Below, piece after piece: positions 33,935 through 43,722 of a stretch of DNA of 47,349 bases. How positions within the stretch are numbered: the first letter of the stretch is position 1; every line of letters begins with the position of its first letter. The position numbers were made by a program, and so were the translations under genes. The stretch lies in the NCBI GenBank assembly GCA_017302015.1, contig JAFLEE010000033.1, positions 1 to 47,349 on the forward strand, read 5' to 3'. This stretch comes from Spirochaetota bacterium (GTDB taxonomy: Bacteria; Spirochaetota; UBA12135; COTS27; JAFLEE01). The notes beneath the pieces are model-generated. The model searched no databases. It was not told the DNA's origin and saw nothing but the letters and a program-made list of their open reading frames with translations.

Positions 33935-34816
33935 CTAGCGGTTCGACCCTTCGGTCGCGTCACGCCAAAGCCAGCGCATGGCGTCGGGGAAGAGGGCGGC
34001 GCCGTGCTTCGAGTTGTGGGCGCCATCGCCCATCACGAAGCGGTAGTCGTAGCCGGAGAACTTGAGGGCCGCCGCCATCTCCTGGTTCGCCAAGGGCCAA
34101 TTGCCGAAGGGGTTGTCGAGGTCGTTGGTGCCGTCCTGGAGGAAGACCCGGATGGGCTTCACCGGGCGCGTCTTCCGGATCATGGGGGGATAATTATGCC
34201 CGCCCCGGAGGTCGACGAAGCTCCCGACGCAGCTGAAAGCCTTGCGGAACTGGTCGGGCCGCTCCCAGCACGCCGTGAAGGCGCAGATGCCGCCGGAACT
34301 GCTGCCGGCGAGGCCGCGCCCCTCGGGGTCGGGGGTGAGACGCACGCGCTTTTCCACCTGGGGCAGCATTTCGGTGACGAGGAACTCGGGATAGCGGCTG
34401 CCGTTGGTGACGGAGTCGTACTCGAGGCCCCGGTTCTCGGGGCGCCGCTTCAGGTCGGTCACCGGCAGCTTCCGGCCGGGGTTGACGAAGAGGCCGGCCA
34501 TGGGCGGAATGGCCTTCTGGTGGATGAGGTTATCCAGCACGTAGGTCGCCCGGATCTGGCCATTGGTGCGCACCCATCCCTCGCCGTCCTGGAAGACCAT
34601 GAGGCAGAGCGGGCGCTGGCCATCGTAGCCCGCCGGCACGTAGATCCAGAATTTGCGCGTCGTGCCCGGGTAGACCGCGCTATGGCTCCACTCGTGCTCG
34701 TAGACCGTCCCCTCGGGCACGCCCGGCTGCTTGAACGAGTCGGGGCCGTTGGTGTAGTCGTCGAAGGCGGCGAGGGATGCCAGGAGCATCAAGGACGAAA
34801 GCGCCCGTGTCTTCAT
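33935..34816 (-). CDS. Secreted alpha/beta-hydrolase esterase (esterase D / enterochelin esterase-like)
   Basis: The 293-residue protein has a short signal peptide and an esterase-D-type fold (PF00756). Typical features are [31 protein letters not shown], the nucleophile elbow [15 protein letters not shown] (Ser173), the acidic loop [10 protein letters not shown] (Asp232 or Asp234) and [10 protein letters not shown] (His267). Relatives include feruloyl and acetyl xylan esterases and enterochelin esterases. With the glycosidases around, a plant or algal polysaccharide ester is a likely substrate. I chose the ATG at 34816: TATACT ends 7 nt before it, which also suggests a leaderless transcript. 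The gene lies 37 bp downstream of the hybrid kinase on the same strand. Confidence 0.8.
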   Translation of the reverse strand: MKTRALSSLMLLASLAAFDDYTNGPDSFKQPGVPEGTVYEHEWSHSAVYPGTTRKFWIYVPAGYDGQRPLCLMVFQDGEGWVRTNGQIRATYVLDNLIHQKAIPPMAGLFVNPGRKLPVTDLKRRPENRGLEYDSVTNGSRYPEFLVTEMLPQVEKRVRLTPDPEGRGLAGSSSGGICAFTACWERPDQFRKAFSCVGSFVDLRGGHNYPPMIRKTRPVKPIRVFLQDGTNDLDNPFGNWPLANQEMAAALKFSGYDYRFVMGDGAHNSKHGAALFPDAMRWLWRDATEGSNR

Positions 34817-34823
34817 GCCCACG

Positions 34824-34829
34824 AGTATA
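34824..34829 (-). promoter_or_regulatory. -10 hexamer 7 nt before the esterase start
   Basis: TATACT on the minus strand ends 7 nt before the ATG at 34816, so transcription would begin at or within a base of the start codon. No clear -35 is seen at 16-18 nt. It lies in the 37-bp gap after the hybrid kinase gene. Confidence 0.4.
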
Positions 34830-34853
34830 CGATCCCGGGAACCGACGCTCCCC

Positions 34854-37800
34854 TCAACGCACCCCGGCCCCCGCGCGGCGCATGAGGCCGAGGAGTTCAT
34901 CCGCCAGGTAGGGTTTGGACAGGGCCGCGTGGAAGCCATGCTCGGCCGGGGCGGCCATCACCGGGTCGTTCGAATAGCCGCTGGCCGCCACCAAGTAGAG
35001 CGCGGGATCGGCGGCGCCCATGGCCTTCGCGGCCTCGCGGCCGCCCATCCCCCCGGGGATCGTGAGGTCGAGGATCGCGATGCGATAGGGATCCCCCGCG
35101 GCGAGGCCCTCGTAGATGCGTTCCACCGCGGCCTGCCCGTGGTCCGCCTCCCCGACGCGGAAGCCCTGCTCTTCCAGGAATTCCCTGGCCACCCGCCTCG
35201 CGTATTCCTGGTCATCCAGCACGAGAACCCGGCACGCCGCCCCGCAGAGTCTTTCGGCTCCGCGGGCGGGAAAGGGCTCGGGCGGCGCTTGGGCCCCGGA
35301 AGCCGGGAGGAAGCAATGGAAGGCGCTTCCCTTCCCGGGCCCGGATTCCACTTCCACCCAACCCCCGTGGGCCTTGAGGATGGAGTGGACCATGGTGAGG
35401 CCGAGGCCCTGGCCCTTTTCCTTGGTGGTGAAGAAGGGATCGAAGATGCGGGGAAGGTTCTCGTCGGGGATGCCGCACCCGCCATCGCGGACGCTGATGC
35501 GGACGAAGCGACCGAGGGCACCGCCGGAAGGCGGTTGGATCTCGACGTTTCGCGCGGAGGCTTCGATGCTCCCGCCCTGGGGCATGGCTTGCCGGGCGTT
35601 GATGAGGAGATTGTCGATCGCGTGCCCCAATTGCTGCTCGTCCGCATCGCAGAGCCAAAGCGCCCCGTCGATGGCGACGCGGGCCGTGGATTTGGAGCCG
35701 GCGAGGGAAAACTCGGCGCAGTGGCGCAGCAGGGGCTCGATCGGGATCGTCCGTCGCACGGGGGCGCCCCCCTTGGAGAAGGTGAGGAATTGCTGGGCGA
35801 GCGCGCGGGCCCGCCCGTAGACGGGCTTGGTGGCTTCGAGGAATTCTCCCGCCTTCTGGGCCTCGCCCCTCGCGAGTTTCAGTTTGGCGAGCTCCACCAG
35901 GTTGAAGACGCCATGGAGGAGATTATTGAAGTCGTGGGCGATGCCGCCGGCGAGCAGGCCCAGGGACTCGAGTTTCTGGCTCCGCTGGAGGTTTTCCTCG
36001 ATGCGCCGGCGCTGGGTCGCGAGGGCCTCCTCGGCGGCGCGCCGCTCGGTGAGGTCGGCCACCGTATGGACGAAGGAGCTGGGCCGTCCCGCCGCGTCGA
36101 GGATCGGCCAAATCGATTCTTCATAGATGCGCCCGCGTTCCCGGATCTCCCGCGCCTCGTGGAGGCAGGTCTCGCGGGCCCGGGTGCAGGGGCAATCGGG
36201 GGTGGGTTCCCCCGATTCGTGGTAGAGCTCGCTGCAGCGCTTCCCGAGGAGCGAAGCGGGCTCCACGCCGAGGGCCATGCTGGTCGCCCGATTGGCGTGG
36301 AGGATCACGAGATCCGGGGAGGTGACGAAGACCTGGTCCTGGATGGCATCGAAGGTTTGTTGCCAACGCTCGGTCTGCCGGCGCAGCGCCTCTTCCGCCC
36401 GCAGGCGCCTGATGGCGGTGGAGGCTTGGCGGGCGAGGTGTTCCAAGGCCTCCTTCCCGCGGAAGGCCCCGCCGCCCCGGAGGGCGACCATGATCCCACC
36501 GTAATGGAGCTGATCCCAGGCGAAGCCAACGAAATGGATCGCGCGGACGCCGGCGAGGGCGGTGAGGGACGCGCAAATCGGGCGCGGGATCGACCGGAGG
36601 GCGAGGGCCCAGAGCCCGTCTTCCATCTCGTGCACCTTCCCATCCCGGTAGACCGCGAACTCCTCCGGGGTGATGGCCGCCAGGGGGCCGCGCCAATCCC
36701 AGAGGTCGTAGCCGAGGAGGCCGCGTATCGCGCCGCGCAGCGACGCCAACCCGTCGATCCAATAGAGGCGCAGGAATCGTTCGTCTTCCGCCAGGCCGCT
36801 GATGAAGACGTACGCCCCCGGCGCCAGGCGGCCCGTCGCTTCCCCGACCAAGACATACACCTCTTCGATCGTCTTGGCCCCCAGGAGCCCTTCGAGGGAA
36901 CGATTGAGCAGGGTGGAGTCCGCGAGATTCCACCCGAGTTTCTCCGCGGCCGCGCGCCGCGCTTCCTCCGCGCCGTCGGCCCTCCTAAAACTCCGCCGCG
37001 CGACGAAGCTGATGGCGGTGGCGGAGAACGCCAACATGGCGCAGGTGAGCACGATCTGGGCGAAGCCCCGCTGCGCGCCGGAGGGCGGGAGGAGCCGCTG
37101 CTGGATGAAGCCGATGGCCAGGATCGACCCCGCGACCACCGGCAACGTCGCCCGGAGGAAGATCGCGCTGGGCCCCCCGCCGATGAGCGGGCGCAGGATC
37201 GGGAACCTCGGCCCCGCATCGGCGATGAGCGCGGCGCCCACCGCGATGTAGGCCAGGACCGCGCTGAGCGAGATCGGGGTGTATTGATCCTGGAAGAGCA
37301 CAGGCGCCCCGAACGCCCATGCGAGGAGGCCGAGGAACCCCATCGTCAAGCAGAGGAAGCCGAGGGCTCCGCTCCCCGCGCGCAGGCGGGGCCACCGCGA
37401 AGCGAGGATCGACAGGCAAATGGCGGCCCAGGACCCTCCGAAGAACAGGCCGGTATACGGCGACATCCGGGAATAAAACTGCGGACCCGGCAGGGATCCG
37501 ATGGGAACCAAAAAGCCCCCATCGAGGAGGGGGCCCACGAAGAGGCGCAGCCCCCTTGAGAATCCATAGACCGACGCCGCGAGTGAAGCCGCGAAAAGAA
37601 GGAGCGTCAGGAACCCGCGCCGCGATTCGGTCAAGCCGAGGGCGAGCACCAGCGCGAGGGGTACCAAGAGGCTCGCCGACTCCGCCACCAAAGGCACCGA
37701 TGAACCGGTTCGCCCCGTCAGGGCGAGAACTCCCGTGGCCCAACCGATGAGGGCCAGGAGGCCGAGGCCCAGGGCCGAGAAACCCGCCAAGGCGCGGACC

Positions 37801-37874
37801 TTTCGAAGTCCCGCGGTCGGCGCGACCCAAGGTGAACCGAGAGAATCCCCCAAGGAGCCTCCGGGTGGAGGCAC
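34854..37874 (-). CDS. Hybrid membrane histidine kinase with PAS and receiver domains
   Basis: The 1006-residue protein begins with a polytopic region of about eight helices (to residue 290). A GAF-like stretch follows (about 310-490), then a PAS domain (about 500-615) with the cysteine cluster [12 protein letters not shown]. The kinase core has His647 in [15 protein letters not shown], an N box in [35 protein letters not shown] and [16 protein letters not shown]-terminal receiver follows with DDQEYARR, Asp936 ([10 protein letters not shown]) and a late Lys (SKPYLADEL). It should sense a membrane or small-molecule signal and pass phosphate to its own receiver. The start is uncertain: GTG 37874 or TTG 37853 (GGAGG 4 nt before it). 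The frame is open up to 38276 but without protein-like sequence. No output partner is adjacent. Confidence 0.82.
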   Translation of the reverse strand: MPPPGGSLGDSLGSPWVAPTAGLRKVRALAGFSALGLGLLALIGWATGVLALTGRTGSSVPLVAESASLLVPLALVLALGLTESRRGFLTLLLFAASLAASVYGFSRGLRLFVGPLLDGGFLVPIGSLPGPQFYSRMSPYTGLFFGGSWAAICLSILASRWPRLRAGSGALGFLCLTMGFLGLLAWAFGAPVLFQDQYTPISLSAVLAYIAVGAALIADAGPRFPILRPLIGGGPSAIFLRATLPVVAGSILAIGFIQQRLLPPSGAQRGFAQIVLTCAMLAFSATAISFVARRSFRRADGAEEARRAAAEKLGWNLADSTLLNRSLEGLLGAKTIEEVYVLVGEATGRLAPGAYVFISGLAEDERFLRLYWIDGLASLRGAIRGLLGYDLWDWRGPLAAITPEEFAVYRDGKVHEMEDGLWALALRSIPRPICASLTALAGVRAIHFVGFAWDQLHYGGIMVALRGGGAFRGKEALEHLARQASTAIRRLRAEEALRRQTERWQQTFDAIQDQVFVTSPDLVILHANRATSMALGVEPASLLGKRCSELYHESGEPTPDCPCTRARETCLHEAREIRERGRIYEESIWPILDAAGRPSSFVHTVADLTERRAAEEALATQRRRIEENLQRSQKLESLGLLAGGIAHDFNNLLHGVFNLVELAKLKLARGEAQKAGEFLEATKPVYGRARALAQQFLTFSKGGAPVRRTIPIEPLLRHCAEFSLAGSKSTARVAIDGALWLCDADEQQLGHAIDNLLINARQAMPQGGSIEASARNVEIQPPSGGALGRFVRISVRDGGCGIPDENLPRIFDPFFTTKEKGQGLGLTMVHSILKAHGGWVEVESGPGKGSAFHCFLPASGAQAPPEPFPARGAERLCGAACRVLVLDDQEYARRVAREFLEEQGFRVGEADHGQAAVERIYEGLAAGDPYRIAILDLTIPGGMGGREAAKAMGAADPALYLVAASGYSNDPVMAAPAEHGFHAALSKPYLADELLGLMRRAGAGVR

Positions 37875-38304
37875 TCGCCTGAAGGCCCACCCACCGGGGG
37901 CAAGTCTACCCTGAATCCATCGATGCCAAGCGGGATTTATGTGCTCGGCCTGGAACCATCGCCTCGGGGAATCCCCGGGACCCGGTCGATCACCGCGCGA
38001 CGAGACGGAAGCTCCTCCGGGAAGCCCCGTGGATTTCCAAAAACCCGGAAGGGCAAATGGGAGGGGGCGAGACCCCCGTGGGGCCCCAACCCGACCTTTC
38101 GCCGTTTGCCCGATCGGTCGAGGTGGACACCGCGGACTGCGCGAGTTTCCATCAAGAGTCACCGAGCGCTTGGCTAAGCCATCGAGAACTCCGCCCGGAA
38201 CCGATGACGCGTGGCACATCGGTGCGACTGGCAAGCAGAACGGGCGATTTTTTGAAAAAGATGCCAACGTTGGCACTTTTTGATTCCATGCCTATAATAT
38301 CCCC
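37875..38304. other. 430-bp intergenic region between a divergent kinase and a beta-helix operon
   Basis: I see no protein-like sequence here, although high G+C leaves several frames open. On the minus strand TTGGCA and TAGACT, at a 15-nt spacing, could be the kinase promoter (about 37904-37930). Near 38052 and 38113 GGGCAAA and TTTGCCC form a spaced inverted repeat that could fold. The last 45 bp hold the operator and promoter described at 38262-38298. The middle remains unexplained. Confidence 0.5.
38262..38298 (+). promoter_or_regulatory. LacI/GalR-type operator over a strong promoter for a leaderless transcript
   Basis: TTGGCA (38270-38275), a 17-nt spacer and TATAAT (38293-38298) are close to consensus. 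The ATG of the beta-helix gene follows after exactly 6 nt. The -35 is the right half of the perfect palindrome TGCCAACGTTGGCA (38262-38275). That sequence fits the LacI/GalR operator pattern, TGnnAnCGnTnnCA with a central CG. A repressor bound there would block polymerase directly. No LacI-family gene lies in the window. Confidence 0.7.
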
Positions 38305-39996
38305 ATGCGAATACTCATCCCGATCCTGTTCATTCTCCTCCCGCTCTTCGGCGCGGTGTACCACGTGGATCCCGAACGCGGAAAGGCGGGGGCCTCCGGT
38401 CTCACCCCCGAAGACGCTCTCCCCACCGTCAAGGAAGTCCTCGCCAAATGCCGGGGCGCGGAGGCCGACGAGATCCGGGTGGCGCCCGGGGTGTTGCCGC
38501 TGCGCGAAGAGGTGGTGCTCGCGGGGAAGGTGTACTCTCCCGAGAAACCCCTCGTCCTCGACTTCGGGTCCCGGTGGATCACGGCCACCGAACCGATCCC
38601 CGCGGAGGCCTGGCGGCCGGAAGGGGCCGGCCTGTGGAGAGCCGAGGGGCTCCTCAAGACCGTGCCGTTTAGTTTTCTCGTCATCAATGGGAGGGCCGAA
38701 CGGATGGGCCGGGGACGGATCTTTTCGACGAAGCCGCTCCCCGCGAGGACGGCGCTCGCGCCTTGGCAATGGACGATCGAGGGGGATGACCTCCTCCTCT
38801 GCTTACCGAACGGGCGGGACATCGCGCAAGTCGGCGTGGAACGGGCGCACCGCGCCACGGGGATCTCCCTCATGGGCGGGAGCCGCAACGCGAACATCTG
38901 GATCCGGAACGCGCGGGTGAAATTCGCCACCAACGACGGGATCAACCTCCACGGCCCCCGGGAGGGCGCGCTCACCGAGGGCATCCGCTTCAGCGAGGTC
39001 CGCTCCGATTGGAATTGGGACCAGGGCATCTCCAGCCACGACGGCTGCCAGTCCGTGGTCGAGGACGCGGTCATGATCGGCAACGTCGCCGGGCTCGTCC
39101 ATATCGATACCACCAAGACCGTCCATCGGAGGCTGCTCCTCGCCGAGGGCGGCCGCTTCGATCTGTTCTTCTACGGCCAGTGCCAGGCGGTCTTCGAGGA
39201 TTGCTACGTCTACTCCGCGGGGGCGGAACGCCATCTCTTCTATAAAGAGAAGGAACTGCGCCCCGACGCGCTCTTCGCCTTCTCCAATAGCGTCTTCCAC
39301 CTCGGGGCGTCGAACGCGATGCCCTGGGTGTTCGCCCTGGGCGGCATCCCGTTCCGTCTGGAGCAGAGCACCTTCTGGCTCGACCAACCCCGCGCGGTGC
39401 GGGCGGAGACCTGCGATGTGGAGACCCGGGGCCTCATCCGCCACTGCATTTTCCGCAGCGCCCTCGGCGGCACCGCGATGGCCTGGGGCCCCCGGGCCTC
39501 GGTGCGCCTGGAGCGGACCCTCTTCGACAAGGTCGGCGTGAGGCTCGGGACGAACACCTATCAGGATGGCCCCGCCCTGCGCGCCAGCGGGTTCGCCGAT
39601 GCCCAAACGGGCTTCTGCAAGCGCCTCGAGGCCAGCCCCTTTCCCGGCGCGGCGAGGCTCGAAGGCCTCGGCGCCCAACTCTCCCCGGCCATGCAGGAGC
39701 GCGTGCGCCAGTATCAAACCCGCGAACTTCTCGGCGGCGGCTTCGCCCTCGTCTCCAAGACGCGCGGCCCGTCCACCCTCACCCTCGTCTTTAATCGCCC
39801 GGTGGATCCCCTCAGCCTGAAGGGCGGCCTCCTGCAGACCCGGGAGGGGCGGCCCGTCGCCATCCGGGTCGCCCAAAGCCCGCGGGGAGATTCCCTGGAA
39901 CTCAGGGATCTCGGGCCCGCCGACAAGGTCCTCCTGACCACGGAACTGCGCAGCGATCTGGGGCCGGACGGCCTGGCGGGAGAGGTGGCCCTATGA
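38305..39996 (+). CDS. Secreted right-handed beta-helix protein, probable polysaccharide-active enzyme
   Basis: The 563-residue protein has a signal peptide (MRILIPILFILLPLFG). An N-terminal stretch follows that is typical of NosD-like beta-helix proteins (YHVDPERGKAGASGLTPEDALPTVKE), then about ten beta-helix rungs (about 190-440). The motif ATNDGINLHG (N210-D211-G212) and ISSHDGCQS resemble active-site loops of beta-helix glycosidases and lyases. The C-terminal 110 residues form a small beta domain (STLTLVFNRPVDPLSLKGG). The substrate is unknown. The ATG is placed by the promoter geometry and the signal peptide. Its stop overlaps the start of the next beta-helix gene (ATGA), so the two are produced together, probably under control of a LacI-type repressor. 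Confidence 0.75.
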   Translation: MRILIPILFILLPLFGAVYHVDPERGKAGASGLTPEDALPTVKEVLAKCRGAEADEIRVAPGVLPLREEVVLAGKVYSPEKPLVLDFGSRWITATEPIPAEAWRPEGAGLWRAEGLLKTVPFSFLVINGRAERMGRGRIFSTKPLPARTALAPWQWTIEGDDLLLCLPNGRDIAQVGVERAHRATGISLMGGSRNANIWIRNARVKFATNDGINLHGPREGALTEGIRFSEVRSDWNWDQGISSHDGCQSVVEDAVMIGNVAGLVHIDTTKTVHRRLLLAEGGRFDLFFYGQCQAVFEDCYVYSAGAERHLFYKEKELRPDALFAFSNSVFHLGASNAMPWVFALGGIPFRLEQSTFWLDQPRAVRAETCDVETRGLIRHCIFRSALGGTAMAWGPRASVRLERTLFDKVGVRLGTNTYQDGPALRASGFADAQTGFCKRLEASPFPGAARLEGLGAQLSPAMQERVRQYQTRELLGGGFALVSKTRGPSTLTLVFNRPVDPLSLKGGLLQTREGRPVAIRVAQSPRGDSLELRDLGPADKVLLTTELRSDLGPDGLAGEVAL

Positions 39997-41783
39997 AAAC
40001 GAATCGGCCCGCCATTCGTTGCGTCGCCGCGGCCGGTTCCTTCGCGCTCCTCCTCGCGGCCCCGCGCCTTCATGCCCAGGAAGCGGACCTGGAAACCCTC
40101 AACCGAATCGTCGCCGCGGGAAAACTTAGCCGCGCTCCGATCATCCGCATCCCGCCGAAGACCTATCGCATCGCCTCGTCTTGGGACTTACGGGGCCTCT
40201 CCAACACGGTGCTCGACGGGCAGGGTTCCCTCGTTCTCTATACCGGCACGAACCTGGGCCTCATGCCCTGGTCGCTGCGCGACGGCGCGCGCCTGACGAT
40301 GCGCCATTTCGTCTTCGACTACGAGGTGCCCCCCTTCGCCCAGGGGGAAGTCGCGGAGGTCGGCGCGGGGGGGCGCATACTTCGCCTGCGCGCCCATGCG
40401 GGCTATCCCGATTTCTCGCGGACGGGCTCCTTCCGCCAGATGTACCTCTTCGACCGTCAGACGCGCGGTTGGAAGCGCGGCACGGCCGATCTCTATCCGG
40501 AGAAGGTCGAGATCCTCTCCCCCACCGAAGCCCGGGTGACCCTCCCCACCAACCTGGCCCCCACCTTTCCCCGCCACCAAGCGGGCGACCTCTGGGCGGC
40601 CACGATGCGGGTGTCCTCCGCCTTCGGGATCTACCATTGCGAAGACCTCGTGCTGGAGAAGATCACCCTCCGGGCCGCGCCCTCCCTGGCCTTCGTCATC
40701 CGCTACCAGCGCGGCGGCCTCCTCGTCGACGGCTGCCGCGTGGAGCGGGGCCCCCTGCCCCCGGGCGCCACGGAAGCGCGCCTCATGTCCTCCGGGGCCG
40801 ACGCGCTCAACGTCGCCTACCTCACCGCGGGGATGCGGGTGGAGCATTGCGATTTCGGGTGGATGGGGGACGACTCGATCAATATCCACGGCGGCGTCTA
40901 TCCGATCCTCCGGGTGGAGGCCCCCGACCGCCTCGTCATCGCCAAGCGCGGCGACCTGGGGGCCCTCGACGAACTCCTCCAGGGCGGCGCACGCCTGCGC
41001 TTCACCCAGGGCGGCTCGTTCGCGCCCCTCGGCGATGGCCAGGGCGCCTCGCTGGCCCCGGTCCCCGAACCGAGGCCCCATGACGAGGGGGAGATCAAGG
41101 CCTGGTGGCCGAGCCTGTCGAAGACCCGGGTGGTGGAGTACGCCCTCCGGTTGACCAACACCGTCCTGCGGGCGAAGGCGGGGGACTGGGTGGAGTTCCC
41201 CGACATCAACGGCGACGGCTACGTGGTGCGCGACAATTATTTCCACGACCACCGGGCCCGGTGCGTGCGCATCCAGGCCGGGCGCGGGCTCATCGAGCGC
41301 AACCGCTTCGAGCGCATCGGGCACGCCGGGCTCTCCATCGGGCCCGAGTACACCTATTGGCGCGAAGCGGGCTGGGCCTGGGACGTCGTCATCCGCTCCA
41401 ACCAATTCAAGGACATCGGCATGCAGTGGAACCTGGTCTCGCCCTATGGCTATTGCCCCGGGGCGATCTCGCTCTTCTACAAGCCGGAGAACGCCTCACT
41501 GCGGCCGCCCATCGGCAATCGGCGCGTCACCATCGAGGGGAACCGGATCGACGGGTGCACCGTGGCGGGCATCCACGTCAACGCCAGCGAGGACGTCCTG
41601 ATCAAGGGCAATTTGCTCAAGTCCTGCAATCTCGAGGACGGCTCCATGGCCGGAGCCCAGTACGGCCTCTCGAGCACCCACGCCATCACCGTGCTCAATA
41701 GCCGCGACGTGCGCACGGAGGGGAACCGGGTGGAGAACCCCGGGCGATACGCCCGGGGAGAGGTCGGCCCCCAAGAGAAGTAG
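39993..41783 (+). CDS. Secreted right-handed beta-helix protein, GH110-like
   Basis: The 596-residue protein has a signal peptide ending in LHAQ (about 1-29) and a long parallel beta-helix. The motif MGDDSINIHGG (D293-D294) sits on a helix turn; in GH110 alpha-1,3-galactosidases a D-D pair in a similar DD-x-N-H-G setting is catalytic, so I suggest a GH110-like glycosidase. Further rungs such as GLIERNRFERIGHAGLSIGPEY and DVVIRSNQFKDIGM are classic. A beta-barrel insertion with FPDINGDGYVV lies in between. It overlaps the upstream beta-helix gene by 4 nt, so they are coupled. Fold confidence is high, enzyme assignment moderate. Confidence 0.75.
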   Translation: MKTNRPAIRCVAAAGSFALLLAAPRLHAQEADLETLNRIVAAGKLSRAPIIRIPPKTYRIASSWDLRGLSNTVLDGQGSLVLYTGTNLGLMPWSLRDGARLTMRHFVFDYEVPPFAQGEVAEVGAGGRILRLRAHAGYPDFSRTGSFRQMYLFDRQTRGWKRGTADLYPEKVEILSPTEARVTLPTNLAPTFPRHQAGDLWAATMRVSSAFGIYHCEDLVLEKITLRAAPSLAFVIRYQRGGLLVDGCRVERGPLPPGATEARLMSSGADALNVAYLTAGMRVEHCDFGWMGDDSINIHGGVYPILRVEAPDRLVIAKRGDLGALDELLQGGARLRFTQGGSFAPLGDGQGASLAPVPEPRPHDEGEIKAWWPSLSKTRVVEYALRLTNTVLRAKAGDWVEFPDINGDGYVVRDNYFHDHRARCVRIQAGRGLIERNRFERIGHAGLSIGPEYTYWREAGWAWDVVIRSNQFKDIGMQWNLVSPYGYCPGAISLFYKPENASLRPPIGNRRVTIEGNRIDGCTVAGIHVNASEDVLIKGNLLKSCNLEDGSMAGAQYGLSSTHAITVLNSRDVRTEGNRVENPGRYARGEVGPQEK

Positions 41784-41861
41784 GTATTGCCGCGGATCGG
41801 TTCGCGGTTTCAGGCGGAAAGTTCGCGTCTTCCCGAACGCGGTGCGCCCTGCGGGGCCCCT

Positions 41862-43610
41862 TCAAATCTCCCGCGGCAACCGGTAGGCCGCCATCTCCTG
41901 GGCGTTCCGCACCAGGAGAATGTCTCCGGCCAGTGCCGGATGGTTCCAGGTCTTTCCCGTCAGGGCCTTCATCCGCGCGCGCTCGGTGTACTTCCCGGGC
42001 TTCGCCTCGACGAGGACCAATTCCCCCTTCTCGGAAAGCACGAGGATCAGCCCCTGCTCGGGCATCAGCAGCGTGAATCCCGCATCGGGCGCGCCCTGCC
42101 AGCATTTCTTCCCGTCCTTGAGGTCGAGGCAGGCGAGGCGGGGACCGAGATAGCCGTAGGCGTGGCCGTCATGGATCAGGGTATCGTTGAAATTGGGCTG
42201 CAGGGCCCGGGATGCCCAACGCTGGGAAACCGTCCACCCCTCGGCGGCCCGGGAGATGGCCAGCCGGCGAATGCTGTAGTCCATCCCGCCGCCGCCGAGG
42301 ATCAGGTCGCCCTCGGCGGTCACGGCGGGCTGCACGATGCGGTCCTCCCCCGGCCAGGGAAGTTTCCAAAGGACCGCGCCATCGGTCGGCGCCAGAGCCT
42401 GGGCGCCCTCCTGGTTCATGAACAGAATCTGGGTGGATCCTTGGGCCGCGATTCGGTGGGGGGAACTATAGCCCTTTCCGCCGCCGAGGCGGCGCCAGCG
42501 CAGCCCGCCGGTCGCCAAATCGTAGGCCGCGAGGGCGCCGGAAACCGACACGATGACGGCGTCGCCGAGCACCAGGGGCGAACCCGCCATTCCCCAATTC
42601 GGCGGTTCCGACTCGGTGTCGCGGGCGGCATTTCGGGACCACACGACCGAGCCGCTGCGGGCATCCAGCGCATTGAGGATCCCGGTGGCGCCGAGGGCAT
42701 AAACCCGCGCGCCATCCAGGGTCGGTGTGGCGCGGGGGCCGGCGCCGGCATGGGAATCGTAGAACCGGGCCGCGTCGCCATGGCGCCAAGCGGGTTTTCC
42801 CGAATCGAGGTGGTAGCAGGCGACGACCTCTTCGGCGCCGCGCTGCTCCTGGGTGTAGAGGAGGCCGCCGCGCACGGCGAACGAGGAGCAACCCGGCCCG
42901 ACGGGACGCCGCCATAATTCCTTCGGCGGCCGCGCCGACCAATCCGCGGCGATGCGCAGGCCGCGCGCGACCCCATCGCGATCCGCCCCGCGGAACCCGG
43001 GCCAATCGGCGCCCGGCCGGATCGTCGTCGCCTCGACCCCGGGGAGCGACATCGCTTCGCGGTCGAGGACGGCCTCGGACTTTTCCTCGGCGGTGGGCGC
43101 CCAACGCCAGGTGAAGAGCGTGCCCGCGTGGCCGGTGATCCCGTCGTTGCGCACGAGGATCCAGCCACCGCTGGCGAGGAGTACGGTCGCCACCAAGGCG
43201 GCGCGCCGGACTTTGTCCGGTAGGTTCCGGGTGCCCGCGGCCCAAACGACGAAGGCGAGGCTCATCACCGGGATGGCGTAGAGGGCGAACATGAGCCCCA
43301 TATTCCCGGTGCGGATCGACACGTGGATGAATCGGGAAGCCACCGCGAGGGCGACGGCCATCAGGACGGGGGCGCCCCAACGTTCCACGCCCGGGGCCCG
43401 GCTGAAGAAGGCCCACCAGAGGAGCACCGCGAGACCGCCGACCATCCCTCCGGCGACCCCGGCCAGCAGGGTGGAATCTCCCGGGGCGATGAGGGGAATG
43501 ACGAGCCACAGGAGCCACTGGACGGCGACGATGACCACGCCGGGCAACCATCGCAGCGCGCGGGTTTGGACCATCGGGCCAGCAGTCGGCATTTGGTTCT
43601 GATTCGCCAT
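41862..43610 (-). CDS. Membrane-anchored PQQ-like beta-propeller protein
   Basis: The 582-residue protein has five membrane helices in its first 165 residues (for example LPGVVIVAVQWLLWLVIPLI and AALVATVLLASGGWILV) and then a soluble beta-propeller. The entry DWPGFRGADRDGV resembles the W-P-x-x-R-G-x-x-R-D-G sequence at the start of many PQQ-repeat proteins in Planctomycetes and Acidobacteria. PQQ-type blades repeat as GGLLYTQEQ, YALGATGILNALDARSGSVVW and GALAAYDLATGGLRWRR. The propeller probably faces the periplasm. Pyrroloquinoline cofactor need not bind, as BamB-like members lack it. GGGAGG precedes the ATG at 43610. It follows the glycosidase candidate by 112 bp on the same strand. Confidence 0.78.
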   Translation of the reverse strand: MANQNQMPTAGPMVQTRALRWLPGVVIVAVQWLLWLVIPLIAPGDSTLLAGVAGGMVGGLAVLLWWAFFSRAPGVERWGAPVLMAVALAVASRFIHVSIRTGNMGLMFALYAIPVMSLAFVVWAAGTRNLPDKVRRAALVATVLLASGGWILVRNDGITGHAGTLFTWRWAPTAEEKSEAVLDREAMSLPGVEATTIRPGADWPGFRGADRDGVARGLRIAADWSARPPKELWRRPVGPGCSSFAVRGGLLYTQEQRGAEEVVACYHLDSGKPAWRHGDAARFYDSHAGAGPRATPTLDGARVYALGATGILNALDARSGSVVWSRNAARDTESEPPNWGMAGSPLVLGDAVIVSVSGALAAYDLATGGLRWRRLGGGKGYSSPHRIAAQGSTQILFMNQEGAQALAPTDGAVLWKLPWPGEDRIVQPAVTAEGDLILGGGGMDYSIRRLAISRAAEGWTVSQRWASRALQPNFNDTLIHDGHAYGYLGPRLACLDLKDGKKCWQGAPDAGFTLLMPEQGLILVLSEKGELVLVEAKPGKYTERARMKALTGKTWNHPALAGDILLVRNAQEMAAYRLPREI

Positions 43611-43693
43611 CGGACCTCCCATCGCCCGAGTCGACGGATTCCCCGCCACCGGAGCCTGACGCGCCGATTGTCCCATCCATTCCCGCCAGCGGG

Positions 43694-43713
43694 GCCCGCC
43701 GCGGGGGGCGGGC
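43694..43713 (-). terminator. GC-rich hairpin after the glycosidase gene
   Basis: GCCCGCC (43694-43700) and GGCGGGC (43707-43713) form a perfect 7-bp stem with a 6-nt loop, 9 bp after the stop codon of the minus-strand gene. There is no T run, so it is at best a weak terminator or an mRNA-stabilising structure between two genes. Confidence 0.4.
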
Positions 43714-43722
43714 TTCCCCGGA

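Noticed and set aside
37875-38276. An N-terminal extension of the hybrid kinase by up to 134 residues
   Set aside because: The extra sequence is Pro/Gly/Arg-rich and unlike protein, and it covers promoter-like sites and the LacI-type operator.
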